Shown: positions 16,497 through 25,722, counted from the stretch's first letter. The stretch is 64,000 bases of DNA from Chlamydiales bacterium (GCA_016185065.1 JACPOL010000010.1:62001-126000), one strand, 5' to 3'. Notes: generated by a model not told the origin, from the letters alone. Made by a program: numbers and translations.

Positions 16497-17384
16497 ATGG
16501 GAACACCGACCCCTTCTACAGGCTGCTACGATCCGCTTTTCGACCTTATCGGCTATACAAGCGGCTTTGCTGCAACCCTTCCTGGAATAGAGGCTGGTGG
16601 AGAGGCTGCACGGCTTACACCTCTTCTCATGGCGCATTTCGGTGCGAAAGTTGCCCCTGAAGTCACAGCTCTTGGTGCGTTGGGAAAGAACGTGAGAGAG
16701 ATCTCGAGCTTCCTTTCAAGCCCTGCCAAGATTCGCGCGATTGCGAAAAATGTGGAGACGCTTGTCGAAAAATCTGACGAAGATTGGGATGTTGTGGCGG
16801 GCGAGGCTTGGGATACTCTGGTCAGCGGCGCACGCCTGCTTCCCCCTCTCTGCGACGGAGCTCAAGTCCTTCATAATAACAAGATCTTTCAGTTCACTGC
16901 CCCTACGATGACCCTCTTTAGCCGCATTCATTCTGCGGCAACGGCCTTCTTCGCCTTGGACTGGATGCGCAGGGACGTTGTCGAATTTTGCAAAGGGTAC
17001 TCTATGTGGATGAAAGAGGAGTATTCTCACCCTTTTAGCTCTGGTCAACATTATGAGTTAAGACAAGAGTGGGCGTTTCGTAAGATGGGCCTTGCCCTTG
17101 CAGACCTTGCAAAAGCGATCTCCTACGTTGCCATGGCAGCAATTACTCTTCTTGCGACCTTCTTTACTATGCCTAGCGCTCCTCTCTGGATTCTCGCCGC
17201 ATCGACTAGCGCTCTCTTTTTCACGCTGATCACCGAGTTTGCAGAGAGATCTCTTATTGAGTATCTGCAGCCCGCTCTGGAGATAAATAATCATTATAAC
17301 ACCGCTAGAGACCAGGTTAAACAGGGTCTTCCCACGGTCTGCTTAAATGTCATAGGCGCAGACCGCTCTGGCTGGGCTCATTAA
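16497..17384 (+). CDS. Putative inclusion-membrane-like protein, array member 2
   Basis: The protein is 295 residues with no signal peptide. A weakly hydrophobic region near residues 110-160 contains the paralogue block SGARLLPPLCDGAQVLHNNK and LFSRIHSAATAFFALDW. The bilobed hairpin AISYVAMAAITLLATFF ... LWILAASTSALFFTLITEFA lies at about 204-250. These two blocks are almost identical in array members 3 and 4, showing recent tandem duplication. The C terminus ends with a conserved GLPTVCLNVIGAD-type strand. The gene may have its own promoter, since a terminator-like hairpin precedes it. No enzymatic motif is seen. Confidence 0.6.
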   Translation: MGTPTPSTGCYDPLFDLIGYTSGFAATLPGIEAGGEAARLTPLLMAHFGAKVAPEVTALGALGKNVREISSFLSSPAKIRAIAKNVETLVEKSDEDWDVVAGEAWDTLVSGARLLPPLCDGAQVLHNNKIFQFTAPTMTLFSRIHSAATAFFALDWMRRDVVEFCKGYSMWMKEEYSHPFSSGQHYELRQEWAFRKMGLALADLAKAISYVAMAAITLLATFFTMPSAPLWILAASTSALFFTLITEFAERSLIEYLQPALEINNHYNTARDQVKQGLPTVCLNVIGADRSGWAH

Positions 17385-17432
17385 ACCTCCAAAATTTTTA
17401 TAGGAAATTAACAAACTTCATTTTAGGGAAAT

Positions 17433-18521
17433 ATGGCAACAGCAGCAGCTCCTACCAGCATCTTCGACTTTCCATTTGCGGTAACAAGATATGCAAGTGA
17501 CTTCGCCACGACTACGTTTGGAGTGGAGACCTATGCAGAAGCTGCAAGGCTCACGCCGCTCTTGATGAAACACTTCAACCCAACAGCAAAAGTTGCTCCA
17601 GAGATTGAAACCATCGGCGGATTGGGAGAGAGCACCAGAAGGATCGCAAGCGCCCTCGCAATTCCAAGTAGGGTCGTCTCCATTGCAGGCAGAGTCCAGG
17701 AGTTTGCTAGAGCGCCTAATGGCGAGACAACTTGGGATCTCATGGTGAGCGGCGCGCGCCTCTTGCCTCCTCTCTACGATGGAGCTCAACTCATGCAGAT
17801 GAACAAGATCTTCCAATTCTCTGCTCCCACGCTGGCTCTCTTTAGTCGTATCCAATCGGCAGCAATGGCCTTCTTTGCCTTCGACTGGATCCTTAGAGAT
17901 TTCGTCGAAATCGGCAAAGGGCTCGATGCCATTGCAACAGAAGCAAAAGACATAAAGTGGGTCAAGCAAGAAACAGAGTATGTGAAGAAAGAGTGGACTG
18001 TGTGGAAAGAAGGAGCGACTAAATCTTGGGGAGGCGGAAAAACTTACGACCGAGTAAAAGATGTGCAAATCATGCATCTTGACCCGGTCGCAAACACAGT
18101 TGCGTCTCCAGCAGAAGGAGATCTGTTGACCAGGGTTATCAACACAAAATCTTTGGTCCCTGGAAACAAAGGTAACGAGATGAGAGAGGGGTGGGCCCTT
18201 AGAAAGATCGGGCTTGCGCTTGTCGATCTCTGTAAAGCTGTCTCCTACGTCGCGCTCGCCATGTTCGCGCTTCTCTCTGCTTCTGCTTTCTGGATTCTAG
18301 CTGCCTCTACAAGCGCCCTCTTTTTCACTCTCATTGGCGAATTTGCGGGTAGATCTTTTATAGAATATGCGAAAGATGTGCAGAAACTTTTGGAAGACCA
18401 CACAAAAAAATCCGTAGTACAGCTTCAAAATGGAGTTTCTCCTATCTGCTTAAATATTCCTTACACAAATGCAGATGGTTGGACCGCGATCGATAACAAT
18501 TATAAACCTGGAGTTTTATGA
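17433..18521 (+). CDS. Putative inclusion-membrane-like protein, array member 3 (with insertion)
   Basis: This is the longest paralogue, at 362 residues. It has the same N-terminal, middle (SGARLLPPLYDGAQLMQMNK, LFSRIQSAAMAFFAFDW) and hairpin blocks (AVSYVALAMFALLSA ... FWILAASTSALFFTLIGEFA) as member 2. It carries about 65 extra residues between the middle block and the hairpin, charged and Trp/Lys-rich (VKKEWTVWKEGATKSWGGG). The insertion falls where members 2 and 4 already differ, so that loop appears to be the variable part. The stop overlaps the start of member 4 by four bases (ATGA). Confidence 0.6.
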   Translation: MATAAAPTSIFDFPFAVTRYASDFATTTFGVETYAEAARLTPLLMKHFNPTAKVAPEIETIGGLGESTRRIASALAIPSRVVSIAGRVQEFARAPNGETTWDLMVSGARLLPPLYDGAQLMQMNKIFQFSAPTLALFSRIQSAAMAFFAFDWILRDFVEIGKGLDAIATEAKDIKWVKQETEYVKKEWTVWKEGATKSWGGGKTYDRVKDVQIMHLDPVANTVASPAEGDLLTRVINTKSLVPGNKGNEMREGWALRKIGLALVDLCKAVSYVALAMFALLSASAFWILAASTSALFFTLIGEFAGRSFIEYAKDVQKLLEDHTKKSVVQLQNGVSPICLNIPYTNADGWTAIDNNYKPGVL

Positions 18522-19429
18522 CATCCTCTTCTTGCTGCGGCTATCTTGACGCTCCTCTATGGCTTGCTGATCAGGCAGTCGATTATGGAACTACCGCTTT
18601 AGGGATCGAACAGTATGCAAAAATTCCACAGCTCGTTGTGGAGTGTATGAAGTATGCGAATCCCAAGATTTCGGCCGAGGCCGCTACGGTCGGCGGGTTG
18701 GGAAAGAGCATCGGACAGACTGCAAGTCTCTTCCAAGGTCCTGCTAGAGCAGTTGGACTTATCAAGAATGTTCAAACTTTTCTCATTCAACCCGATGGAG
18801 AAAAGCTCTATCAGATCGCAGCTGGCGGCGCACGCTTTCTTCCCTCTTTCTGCGATGGGGTTGAGCTTCTCAATAGCTCTCGCATCATCCAGCTTCCAGC
18901 TGCCACCATGACGCTTTTTAGCCGCATCTACTCGGCTGCGACTGTTTTCTTTGCATTCGACTGGATATGCAGAGATGTTGTGGAGCTCTCCAAAGCGATC
19001 AGCGCTTATAGGAAGGAAGACACAGCGATAAGTTGGAAAGATGATAATGATGGTTCGATATATCACCCCAGTGATGAGGGTTACGCGATACAGCAGGAAT
19101 TTGCACTGAAAAAGATTGGCCTTGTTCTTATCGACCTCTGCAAAGCCATCTCTTACGTCGCCATGGCAGCAATCGCCCTCCTTTCGGCCTTCTATGTAGT
19201 GCCCAATGCTGCTCTCTGGATTCTTGCCGCGTCTACAAGCGCTCTCTTTTTCACCCTGATTAGCGAGTTTGCAAGCAGGTCTTTCGTCCAGTATGCGCCA
19301 ACTATACTTGGAGAGCTCTATGTGCAAGGCAAAGGGGAGCTTGAGAAGCAGCTTAAATCTGGGGTTCCTGCTGTTTCTCTGAATGTGCCCTACACGGACG
19401 TGAATGGCTGGAGCTTGGAGAGCAAATAA
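18518..19429 (+). CDS. Putative inclusion-membrane-like protein, array member 4
   Basis: The 303-residue paralogue is translationally coupled to member 3. The N terminus has adjacent cysteines (SSSCCGYLD). The family blocks GGARFLPSFCDGVELLNSSR, LFSRIYSAATVFFAFDW and the hairpin AISYVAMAAIALLSAFY ... LWILAASTSALFFTLISEFA are present. The loop between them (AYRKEDTAISWKDDNDG) differs from its siblings. The C-terminal GVPAVSLNVPYTDVNGW motif is shared with members 2 and 3. Location and role are inferred only from the hairpin and the locus. Confidence 0.6.
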   Translation: MTSSSCCGYLDAPLWLADQAVDYGTTALGIEQYAKIPQLVVECMKYANPKISAEAATVGGLGKSIGQTASLFQGPARAVGLIKNVQTFLIQPDGEKLYQIAAGGARFLPSFCDGVELLNSSRIIQLPAATMTLFSRIYSAATVFFAFDWICRDVVELSKAISAYRKEDTAISWKDDNDGSIYHPSDEGYAIQQEFALKKIGLVLIDLCKAISYVAMAAIALLSAFYVVPNAALWILAASTSALFFTLISEFASRSFVQYAPTILGELYVQGKGELEKQLKSGVPAVSLNVPYTDVNGWSLESK

Positions 19430-19431
19430 AA

Positions 19432-20202
19432 ATGAGCTCTCCACCAGCTGCAGCGCCGCAAGGTTTTTTTTACCACCTCCCCACCTACTTTTCTACGCTG
19501 GAAGGTGGGACAGATTTTTTTGATGGGCTTGAGATCGGCTGCAGGTATGGCAGCTATCTGCCTCTAACCACAAGTCAGCACCAGCTGCTTGGCGAGGTAA
19601 GAGCTAGCGCTGCCGATGTCTGGGGGCTGCTCGCCATCCCTGCAACACTCATAGAGGCTGTGAAGTGGGGAGGGGAGCTGGGTAGATTTATCGAAGTAGC
19701 TGGCTCAGATTGTTCAAAAATTGAAGAAGCAACCAGAGGCCTCTTCCTTCAGAGCTCAAATCTCGTCTACTCCTCCACCAAGATGCTCTCCACCTTTCAG
19801 AACAAGCGCTGGATCGATCTCAGAAGCGCAACCCCTTGGGTAGGTGGAGGTAATTGCGTCGCTTCCCTGGCAGGTGATCTCGTCGATCTCTACGACCAGA
19901 TCACTCGGATTGGAGAGATTGAACAGACAAAGAGAAGAGAGGGGGTTAATCTCGCCGAGGCAGGGGAGAGAGAGTGGCTTGCGATCGTAAAGATTGTAAA
20001 AGATTGCGCCTCAATTATCCTCTCTGCAATTCTTCTCGGGGCCCTTATCTTCGATATCGTCATCGAGAGCGTAGCGCTTCTTCCGCCTCTCCTTTTGGGT
20101 CTTTCAACGATCTTCCTCGTCTCTAAACTCTACGGCTATTTTTACGAGAGAATGCTCGACGATGCCAAAAACGCAGATCCGCACCTGCTAGGCGCGGTTT
20201 AA
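19432..20202 (+). CDS. Putative inclusion-membrane-like protein, array member 5 (divergent)
   Basis: The 256-residue protein starts two bases after member 4 ends. It shows little direct identity to members 1-4 but keeps the architecture. A soluble N-terminal two-thirds is followed by a bilobed hydrophobic hairpin at about residues 190-235 (SIILSAILLGALIFDIVIESVALLPPLLLGLSTIFLV in outline) and a short charged tail. No signal peptide or enzymatic motif is seen. The tight spacing suggests one transcript with its neighbours. Confidence 0.55.
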   Translation: MSSPPAAAPQGFFYHLPTYFSTLEGGTDFFDGLEIGCRYGSYLPLTTSQHQLLGEVRASAADVWGLLAIPATLIEAVKWGGELGRFIEVAGSDCSKIEEATRGLFLQSSNLVYSSTKMLSTFQNKRWIDLRSATPWVGGGNCVASLAGDLVDLYDQITRIGEIEQTKRREGVNLAEAGEREWLAIVKIVKDCASIILSAILLGALIFDIVIESVALLPPLLLGLSTIFLVSKLYGYFYERMLDDAKNADPHLLGAV

Positions 20203-20203
20203 G

Positions 20204-20833
20204 ATGACGCTCGCGCTTTCAGCCTCTCGGCCCATCTCTTTGATCGATTCCCAGCAGCTGGAGCCAGCGCATGAGGCAGATTCTTCTGGTGCAGGCCTCT
20301 CTGATTATCTGTTCGGAAGCATCTGGATCCTTCTCCTTGTAGATTCGCTTTTTAAGCTCATCAGCTCCCTTTACAGGGTGGCAAGTGGCGAAGAAGAGGT
20401 GGGAAGAGACCTCGCATTAACAGCAACGACATTCACCTGCATCTCAGCAAACTCCTTGCATTGGGCCGATTCGGTGCGGGTAATCTCTCTGGGTGCAGTA
20501 GCCCCTTTTGCAAGAGCGGTCGGTTATGGATCTTCTGCTCTTCTCTCTCTCTTTGCGATTTCAGACGCGTTATGCGTACTTTTAAGTGAGTCAAACGAGG
20601 CGAGAGAGCAAGAAAAAATTTTAGCACTATTTGATCTAGGCAACCGCATTTCGATGTTTGCCTGGTCGATCCTCGGGATCATCTCGCTCTTTGTCGAAGA
20701 GGCTCTACTCCCTTCGCTCTCGATCGCCCTCTTTCTAAGTAGCTTTCTTTTTTTGACCGCCTCATACATCTACCGCAATCAGTTCATGAGACCTGAAAGA
20801 GAGGCTCTCCCTGTCATCCCCCAGCCCGTCTAA
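20204..20833 (+). CDS. Putative inclusion-membrane-like protein, array member 6 (divergent)
   Basis: The 209-residue protein starts one base after the previous stop. It is more hydrophobic than its neighbours. One segment lies near residues 35-50 (YLFGSIWILLLVDSLFKL), weaker ones near 90-125, and a two-helix C-terminal hairpin at about 150-195 (FAWSILGIISLFVEE ... LSIALFLSSFLFLTASYIY). No family is recognised. A further reading frame encoding an SLBB-domain protein begins within its last codons. Confidence 0.5.
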   Translation: MTLALSASRPISLIDSQQLEPAHEADSSGAGLSDYLFGSIWILLLVDSLFKLISSLYRVASGEEEVGRDLALTATTFTCISANSLHWADSVRVISLGAVAPFARAVGYGSSALLSLFAISDALCVLLSESNEAREQEKILALFDLGNRISMFAWSILGIISLFVEEALLPSLSIALFLSSFLFLTASYIYRNQFMRPEREALPVIPQPV

Positions 20834-21221
20834 ACTTTATATTCGCGAATGGATCTCGATAGGCCTTGTAAGTGGGCTCATCCTGCTCCTGGCTCTCATT
20901 TCTTGGCCCTTTCAGCTCGCCAAAGAGGGAGATCTGAGAGCCCATCTGGCCGAGAGAGCTAGAGCTCCAAAAATTGAAATTTCTATTAAAGGCGCCGTCG
21001 AAAGGCCTGGTCTCTATCTTTTTTCTCCGGGAATCACCGCTAAGGAGGCACTAAAAGAGGCGGGCCTTCTAAAAACTGCAGACCGGAAGCAGATCTCTTT
21101 TAAAAAGGTTCTTCTCACCTCGCAAGATCTCGAAATCCCCTATAGGAATAGTGTCAAAAAGGGCTCGGGAAAAGGAAGGGGAAGCAGAAAAATCTTGAGG
21201 GAAATAGAGCAGACTCCTTAA
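20811..21221 (+). CDS. Small SLBB-domain membrane protein without canonical start codon
   Basis: An open frame from 20790 to the TAA at 21219-21221 encodes a convincing protein. A short N terminus is followed by one membrane helix (WISIGLVSGLILLLALISW) and an SLBB/ComEA-N-like domain (IEISIKGAVERPGLYLF, then GITAKEALKEAGLL), ending in a basic tail. No ATG, GTG or TTG lies in frame before the domain. The best candidate is CTG at 20811, with GAGAGG about six bases before it; ATT at 20841 is another option. It overlaps the end of the previous gene. It may be a real gene with a rare start, be translated by coupling, or be a recently damaged copy. Confidence 0.5.
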   Translation: MSSPSPSKLYIREWISIGLVSGLILLLALISWPFQLAKEGDLRAHLAERARAPKIEISIKGAVERPGLYLFSPGITAKEALKEAGLLKTADRKQISFKKVLLTSQDLEIPYRNSVKKGSGKGRGSRKILREIEQTP

Positions 21222-21429
21222 TCTATCCCATACTTCGTGCGAAGTCTGTCTTGAATTTTTGATTGTGAGAAAATCAAGAATTTTGCTAGCCTCTTCGCTT
21301 CAGTCCAGAAGACTGTCTTTAAATCGAAGCTGGCTAGGTTCGTGGGTCCTGAAAATGGCCCAGAGAAGGCCAGGGTAGTAAGCCGAAAATTTTTCTGAAT
21401 AAGGCGTAATATTCGCCTCGGGAATCTGT
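21222..21429 (+). promoter_or_regulatory. Structured leader upstream of rplC
   Basis: The 208 bases between the SLBB frame and rplC hold several hairpins: ACTTCG-TG-CGAAGT, AATTTTTGATT paired with AATCAAGAATT (one mismatch), CAGTC-CAGAA-GACTG, and AGGCG-TAATATT-CGCCT just before the rplC start. Ribosomal protein operons often have leaders that bind one of their own products. This could be such a site, but I cannot match a known consensus. Confidence 0.4.
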
Positions 21430-22068
21430 ATGACATTGAAAATGATGGGAAAGAAGATCGGGATGACCAGACTGTTCGACGCAGAGGGAAACCTCGTCGT
21501 CTGCAGCGTGATCTCCGCAGAGCCAAACGTTATTACGCAAGTTAAGACCAAAGAGACTGATGGCTACACTGCCGTTCAGCTCGGCGCGTTTAAACAGCAC
21601 AAGAAGCAGAACGTCTCCAAGCCGCAGCAGGGCCACTTTGCGAAAGCAAATGTAGAGCCGCGCAAGCGCCTCAGAGAGACGCGCCTTGAAAGCGTCGACG
21701 GATACACAGTAGGTCAAGAGATCGATGTCAACCACTTTGCAGATGTGCGCTATGTCGACATCCGCGGCGTGTCAAAAGGAAAAGGGCACCAAGGGGTGAT
21801 TAAGCGCCACCACTTTGCTGGCGGTCCAGCATCGCACGGTTCTGGCTTCCACAGACATGGCGGATCCACAGGTATGCGTACCTCTCCAGGACGCTGCTTG
21901 CCAGGTCAGAAAAAATCGGGGCACATGGGCGACGAGGTCGTTACAGTCCAGAATTTAGAAGTTGTCAAAGTCGATTCTGAGAAGCAGGTTATCATCGTTA
22001 AAGGCGCAATTCCTGGCGCACGCGGCGGACTGCTTTACATCATGAAAGCAAAAAAGATCACGAAGTAG
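21430..22068 (+). CDS. rplC: Large-subunit ribosomal protein uL3
   Basis: L3 is an early-assembly 50S protein that binds 23S rRNA near the peptidyl-transferase centre. The 212-residue product shows MIGKKIGMTRLF-like N-terminal sequence (MMGKKIGMTRLFD) and the signature block KGHQGVIKRHHFAGGPASHG with GMRTSPGRCLPGQKKSGHMG. It opens the long ribosomal protein operon; rpsJ, which usually precedes it elsewhere, is absent, as in other Chlamydiae. Only a weak ribosome site (GGGA) precedes the ATG. Confidence 0.96.
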   Translation: MTLKMMGKKIGMTRLFDAEGNLVVCSVISAEPNVITQVKTKETDGYTAVQLGAFKQHKKQNVSKPQQGHFAKANVEPRKRLRETRLESVDGYTVGQEIDVNHFADVRYVDIRGVSKGKGHQGVIKRHHFAGGPASHGSGFHRHGGSTGMRTSPGRCLPGQKKSGHMGDEVVTVQNLEVVKVDSEKQVIIVKGAIPGARGGLLYIMKAKKITK

Positions 22069-22089
22069 AGACGGGTAAGGAGCAAGACA

Positions 22090-22779
22090 GTGGCGATTCT
22101 GAAAAAATATAATCTCGCGGGAGCCGAAATCGGAAAGGTGGAAATAGCAGACGATCTGCTTGAAACCTCCGCGAACTCGCAGATGGTCAAAGACTATCTT
22201 GTGGCTATCCGCAATAACGCAAGACAGTGGTCTGCGCATACAAAGACAAGATCGGAAGTAAACCATAGCGGTAAGAAGCCCCATCCTCAAAAGGGTACCG
22301 GTCGCGCAAGACAGGGTTATCTAGGCGCTCCTCAGTACAAGGGCGGGGGCAGAGTCCACGCACCACGCGCAAAGTTTGACCAGCACGTCAGCATTAATAA
22401 GAAAGAGAGAAGAGCAGCGATCCGCCAGCTCATTCAAGAAAAAATCCTCGATAACAAGCTTCATGTCCTCCAAGTTGCTCCCCTAAAAGAGCCTAAGACA
22501 AAAACTGTCGCTCAATTTCTTGAGACTTGCAAGTTCGAAGGAAAGCGCGTTCTCTTTCTCGCAGAGGGCTTCTTAGATGCAGCTCCAAAGAATGAGAAAG
22601 CAGTAGCTCCTTCAGAAAAATACGAGCTCTTCTTAAAAAGTCTGCGCAATATTCCTAAAGTAAATATGATGCTCTTCCCCAATGTAAGTGGGTATGACAT
22701 TGCCGTGAACCACGAGCTAGTCATCTTAGAGCCTGCAATGGACGAACTAATGGTTATTCTCGGAGGAAGCGATGTCTAA
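22090..22779 (+). CDS. rplD: Large-subunit ribosomal protein uL4
   Basis: L4 lines the polypeptide exit tunnel. The 229-residue product contains KPHPQKGTGRARQGYLGAPQ, the conserved tunnel-loop sequence. It starts with GTG, preceded by AAGGAG, and no ATG is available. Its last codons overlap rplW by eight bases. It is slightly longer than usual, with a variable stretch near residues 160-180 (DAAPKNEKAVAPSEK). Confidence 0.95.
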   Translation: MAILKKYNLAGAEIGKVEIADDLLETSANSQMVKDYLVAIRNNARQWSAHTKTRSEVNHSGKKPHPQKGTGRARQGYLGAPQYKGGGRVHAPRAKFDQHVSINKKERRAAIRQLIQEKILDNKLHVLQVAPLKEPKTKTVAQFLETCKFEGKRVLFLAEGFLDAAPKNEKAVAPSEKYELFLKSLRNIPKVNMMLFPNVSGYDIAVNHELVILEPAMDELMVILGGSDV

Positions 22780-23110
22780 GAGAAGTCCTTTCGATATCAT
22801 CAAGTCGCGCTACGTCACAGAGAAAGCAAAAGTTCTCGAGCAGCTTAAGACAAACTCAAGCAATGCGTGCGTAAGAAAGTGCGAAACACCAAAGTATGTC
22901 TTCCTCGTCGACAAAAAAGCGAACAAGCAAGAAATTGCTGACGCTGTCGAAGAGATCTATGCTGAGAAAAAGATCAACGTCACCAAGGTTAACACGGTCA
23001 CTGTAAAGCAGAAGCCAAGACGCATTAGAGGTCGTATCGGCCATAAAGCGGGCTTTAAGAAAGCGATCGTGTCTCTAAAACCTGGCGACTCACTAGACGA
23101 AAAAGTTTAA
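22772..23110 (+). CDS. rplW: Large-subunit ribosomal protein uL23
   Basis: L23 sits at the tunnel exit and docks trigger factor and SRP. The 112-residue product has RYVTEKAKVLEQ, KYVFLVDKKANKQEIADAVEEIY and VNTVTVKQKPRRIRGRIGHKAGFKKA in order. An extra segment with two cysteines (NACVRKCETP) lies in the first loop, somewhat unusual for this protein. It overlaps the rplD end by eight bases. Confidence 0.95.
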   Translation: MSKRSPFDIIKSRYVTEKAKVLEQLKTNSSNACVRKCETPKYVFLVDKKANKQEIADAVEEIYAEKKINVTKVNTVTVKQKPRRIRGRIGHKAGFKKAIVSLKPGDSLDEKV

Positions 23111-23128
23111 AGGGACAAGGGAAACGCA

Positions 23129-23965
23129 ATGACAAAGAAGTTTCGTCCAAATACACCATCGCAGCGACACCTGGTGCTCACAAGCAACGCAGAGCTGACA
23201 CGCGATGGAAGAGCCTCGATTGCACCAGAGAAGACTCTCTTGATGAGAGTCACTCGCACAAGCGGTCGTAACCACCATGGTCACATCACATGTCGCCACA
23301 AGGGAAGCGCTGCACACAAAAAAGTGATCCGCCTTGTCGATTTCAGAAGAGACAAAGAGAACGTCACTGCAAAGGTTGCCTCTGTTGAATACGATCCAAA
23401 CAGAAGCGCGTTTATTGCACTTCTCCACTATGCTGACGGTGAGAAGCGCTACATTATCGCTACACAGGGCATGAAAGCAGGCGACACGGTCTCTACAAGC
23501 GATGAAGCTCCTTTTGATCCAGGCTACTGCATGCGCATGAAAGCGATGCCTCTTGGTTCTGTGATTCACAACATTGAACTCTACCCAGGTAGAGGTGGTA
23601 AATTAGTTCGCTCAGCAGGACTTTCGGCTCAGCTCATGGCGAGAAGCGGCGGTTACGTCACTCTCAAAATGCCATCTGGCGAGATCCGTATGGTTAACGA
23701 AGATTGCAGAGCGACATTCGGAGTTGTTTCTAACGCAGAGAGAAATCTTCGCGTAGAAGGTAAAGCGGGTCGTATGCGCTGGAAAGGCGTTCGCCCAACT
23801 GTTCGCGGAACTGCGATGAACCCAGTTGACCACCCACACGGCGGCGGCGAAGGAAAGCATAACGGCTACCTCCCACAGACCCCATGGGCTATGTGCACAA
23901 AGGGATACCGCACCCGTTCTAAACGTAAATCGAATAAGTGGATCGTTAAAGATCGAAGGAAATAG
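23129..23965 (+). CDS. rplB: Large-subunit ribosomal protein uL2
   Basis: L2 is a core 50S protein needed for subunit joining and peptidyl transfer. The 278-residue product has [32 protein letters not shown], and the conserved C-terminal [16 protein letters not shown] loop followed by [14 protein letters not shown]. Length and motifs are normal. Confidence 0.97.
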   Translation: MTKKFRPNTPSQRHLVLTSNAELTRDGRASIAPEKTLLMRVTRTSGRNHHGHITCRHKGSAAHKKVIRLVDFRRDKENVTAKVASVEYDPNRSAFIALLHYADGEKRYIIATQGMKAGDTVSTSDEAPFDPGYCMRMKAMPLGSVIHNIELYPGRGGKLVRSAGLSAQLMARSGGYVTLKMPSGEIRMVNEDCRATFGVVSNAERNLRVEGKAGRMRWKGVRPTVRGTAMNPVDHPHGGGEGKHNGYLPQTPWAMCTKGYRTRSKRKSNKWIVKDRRK

Positions 23966-23973
23966 AGGCTAGT

Positions 23974-24297
23974 ATGGGAAGATCGCTGAGAAAAGGTCCC
24001 TTTGTAGACCACCATCTCATGGACAAAGTAGTGAAGCTCAATGCTTCTGGGGCAAAAAAACCGATTAAAACATGGTCGCGTAGATCGATGATCATCCCAG
24101 ACATGATCGGGCACACTTTTGAAGTGTACAACGGACGTAAATTTATCAACGTTTTTGTATCTGAGAATATGGTGGGACACCGCCTTGGCGAATTTTCACC
24201 AACGCGTATCTTTAAAGGCCACGGATCCAAGAAAATTGCCGAAGCTGGAGCTGCAGCTGCTGCTGCTCCCGCGGCCAAACCAGCTGAAGGAAAATAA
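23974..24297 (+). CDS. rpsS: Small-subunit ribosomal protein uS19
   Basis: S19 binds the head of the 30S subunit beside S13. The core [43 protein letters not shown] and [11 protein letters not shown] is standard. At 107 residues it is about 15 longer than usual because of an Ala/Pro tail ([15 protein letters not shown]). Confidence 0.96.
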   Translation: MGRSLRKGPFVDHHLMDKVVKLNASGAKKPIKTWSRRSMIIPDMIGHTFEVYNGRKFINVFVSENMVGHRLGEFSPTRIFKGHGSKKIAEAGAAAAAAPAAKPAEGK

Positions 24298-24299
24298 CT

Positions 24300-24635
24300 A
24301 TGCAGATGGCTCGAGCAATCACAAAATACATAAGAATCCCTCCGAGAAAAGCGCGCCTAATGGCTGACGTAATCAGAGGAATGAAGGTTGATGCTGCGAC
24401 AGTTCAGCTCACACTGAGCCCGATGAAAGCGGGTAAACTTCTTAAGAAGACTCTCGATAGCGCAGTTGCTAATGCTGAAACACAACTGAATGTTCAACGC
24501 AGAGACTTATTTGTTAAAGAGGTTAGAGTAGATGCGGGACCAGTCCTAAAGCGCGCTAAGTCAAAGAGCCGCGGCGGACGTGCACCCGTAATGAAACGAA
24601 CAAGTCATTTTACCATCGTCGTGGCAGCTGAATAG
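24300..24635 (+). CDS. rplV: Large-subunit ribosomal protein uL22
   Basis: L22 lines the exit tunnel. The 111-residue product has [19 protein letters not shown], a normal hairpin region and the C-terminal [21 protein letters not shown] end. ATG 24306 (MARAITKY) two codons in is an alternative start, since both share the same ribosome site two bases after rpsS. Confidence 0.96.
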   Translation: MQMARAITKYIRIPPRKARLMADVIRGMKVDAATVQLTLSPMKAGKLLKKTLDSAVANAETQLNVQRRDLFVKEVRVDAGPVLKRAKSKSRGGRAPVMKRTSHFTIVVAAE

Positions 24636-24643
24636 GAGCAATA

Positions 24644-25288
24644 ATGGGCCAAAAGACATCGCCGATAGGCTTTAGATTAATCCGCACCAAGAAGTGGCAG
24701 TCCGTCTGGTACGCAGACAAAGGTGAGTTTGGCAAACTCTTGGGCGAAGATAACATGATCCGCAAAATTCTTATGACTAAGGCGTGCTGCGCCGGAGCTT
24801 CCGAGCTCACAATCAAGAGAATGAGCGGTAAAATTGAAGTGACGATTCATACAGCTCGCCCTGGTCTTGTAATCGGGAAAAAAGGTGCTGAGATCGATGT
24901 GCTAAAACAGGATCTCAAAAGACTTACCGGCAAAGAGATCTGGATTGAAGTAGAAGAGATTAGGCGCCCAGACCTAGATGCGAAGCTCGTAGCGGATGGA
25001 GTTGCAAAACAACTAGAGCGAAGAGTTCCTTTTAGAAGGGTAATGAAAAAAGCGATTCAAGCTGCCCTGGCAGCTGGAGCTGCCGGTGTTAAGGTCCAAG
25101 TTTCTGGACGTATCGGCGGCGCAGAGATTGCACGCACAGAGTGGTATAAAGAGGGCCGAGTACCTCTTCACACGATCAGAGCTGACATTCGCTATGCGAT
25201 GGGAAGAGCTGAAACCACATACGGTTCAATCGGTGTGAAAGTATGGATTAATATTGGTGAAGAGCAAACGAAGGCGGGAGGAGGCTAG
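24644..25288 (+). CDS. rpsC: Small-subunit ribosomal protein uS3
   Basis: S3 forms part of the mRNA entry channel. The 214-residue product has [11 protein letters not shown] at the start, the KH-domain core [14 protein letters not shown], and the C-terminal [28 protein letters not shown] block ending [11 protein letters not shown]. Length and motifs are normal. Confidence 0.97.
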   Translation: MGQKTSPIGFRLIRTKKWQSVWYADKGEFGKLLGEDNMIRKILMTKACCAGASELTIKRMSGKIEVTIHTARPGLVIGKKGAEIDVLKQDLKRLTGKEIWIEVEEIRRPDLDAKLVADGVAKQLERRVPFRRVMKKAIQAALAAGAAGVKVQVSGRIGGAEIARTEWYKEGRVPLHTIRADIRYAMGRAETTYGSIGVKVWINIGEEQTKAGGG

Positions 25289-25294
25289 TAATAT

Positions 25295-25714
25295 ATGTCG
25301 TTGATGCCCAAGCGTACTAAGTTTCGAAAGATGCAGAAAGGCAAGCATACTGGTTTAAGTAAGGCTGGCAACTTTCTCGATTTCGGCGAATTCGGAATGC
25401 AAGCCCTCGATCGCGGCCGTTTGACTAACCATCAGATTGAAGCCTGCAGGGTTGCAATTAACCGCTACTTCAACCGAAGAGGTAGAGTCTGGATCCGCGT
25501 TTTCCCAGACAAATCAGTAACTAAGAAGCCTGCTGAAACTCGTATGGGTAAAGGAAAAGGCGCCCCCGATCATTGGGTGGCTGTCATCAGACCCGGAAGA
25601 GTTTTATTTGAAGTAGGTGGCGTACCAAAAGAGATGGCTCAGAACGCTCTCCGAAGAGCAGCCGCAAAGATAGCGATCCGCACGCGTTTTGTCGAGCGGG
25701 TAGAGAGAGTTTAA
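25295..25714 (+). CDS. rplP: Large-subunit ribosomal protein uL16
   Basis: L16 organises the A-site region of 23S rRNA. The 139-residue product begins [15 protein letters not shown] and includes [39 protein letters not shown] in order and a helix ending [12 protein letters not shown] 25304, three codons later, is an alternative start. Confidence 0.96.
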   Translation: MSLMPKRTKFRKMQKGKHTGLSKAGNFLDFGEFGMQALDRGRLTNHQIEACRVAINRYFNRRGRVWIRVFPDKSVTKKPAETRMGKGKGAPDHWVAVIRPGRVLFEVGGVPKEMAQNALRRAAAKIAIRTRFVERVERV

Positions 25715-25722
25715 GAGGACAT

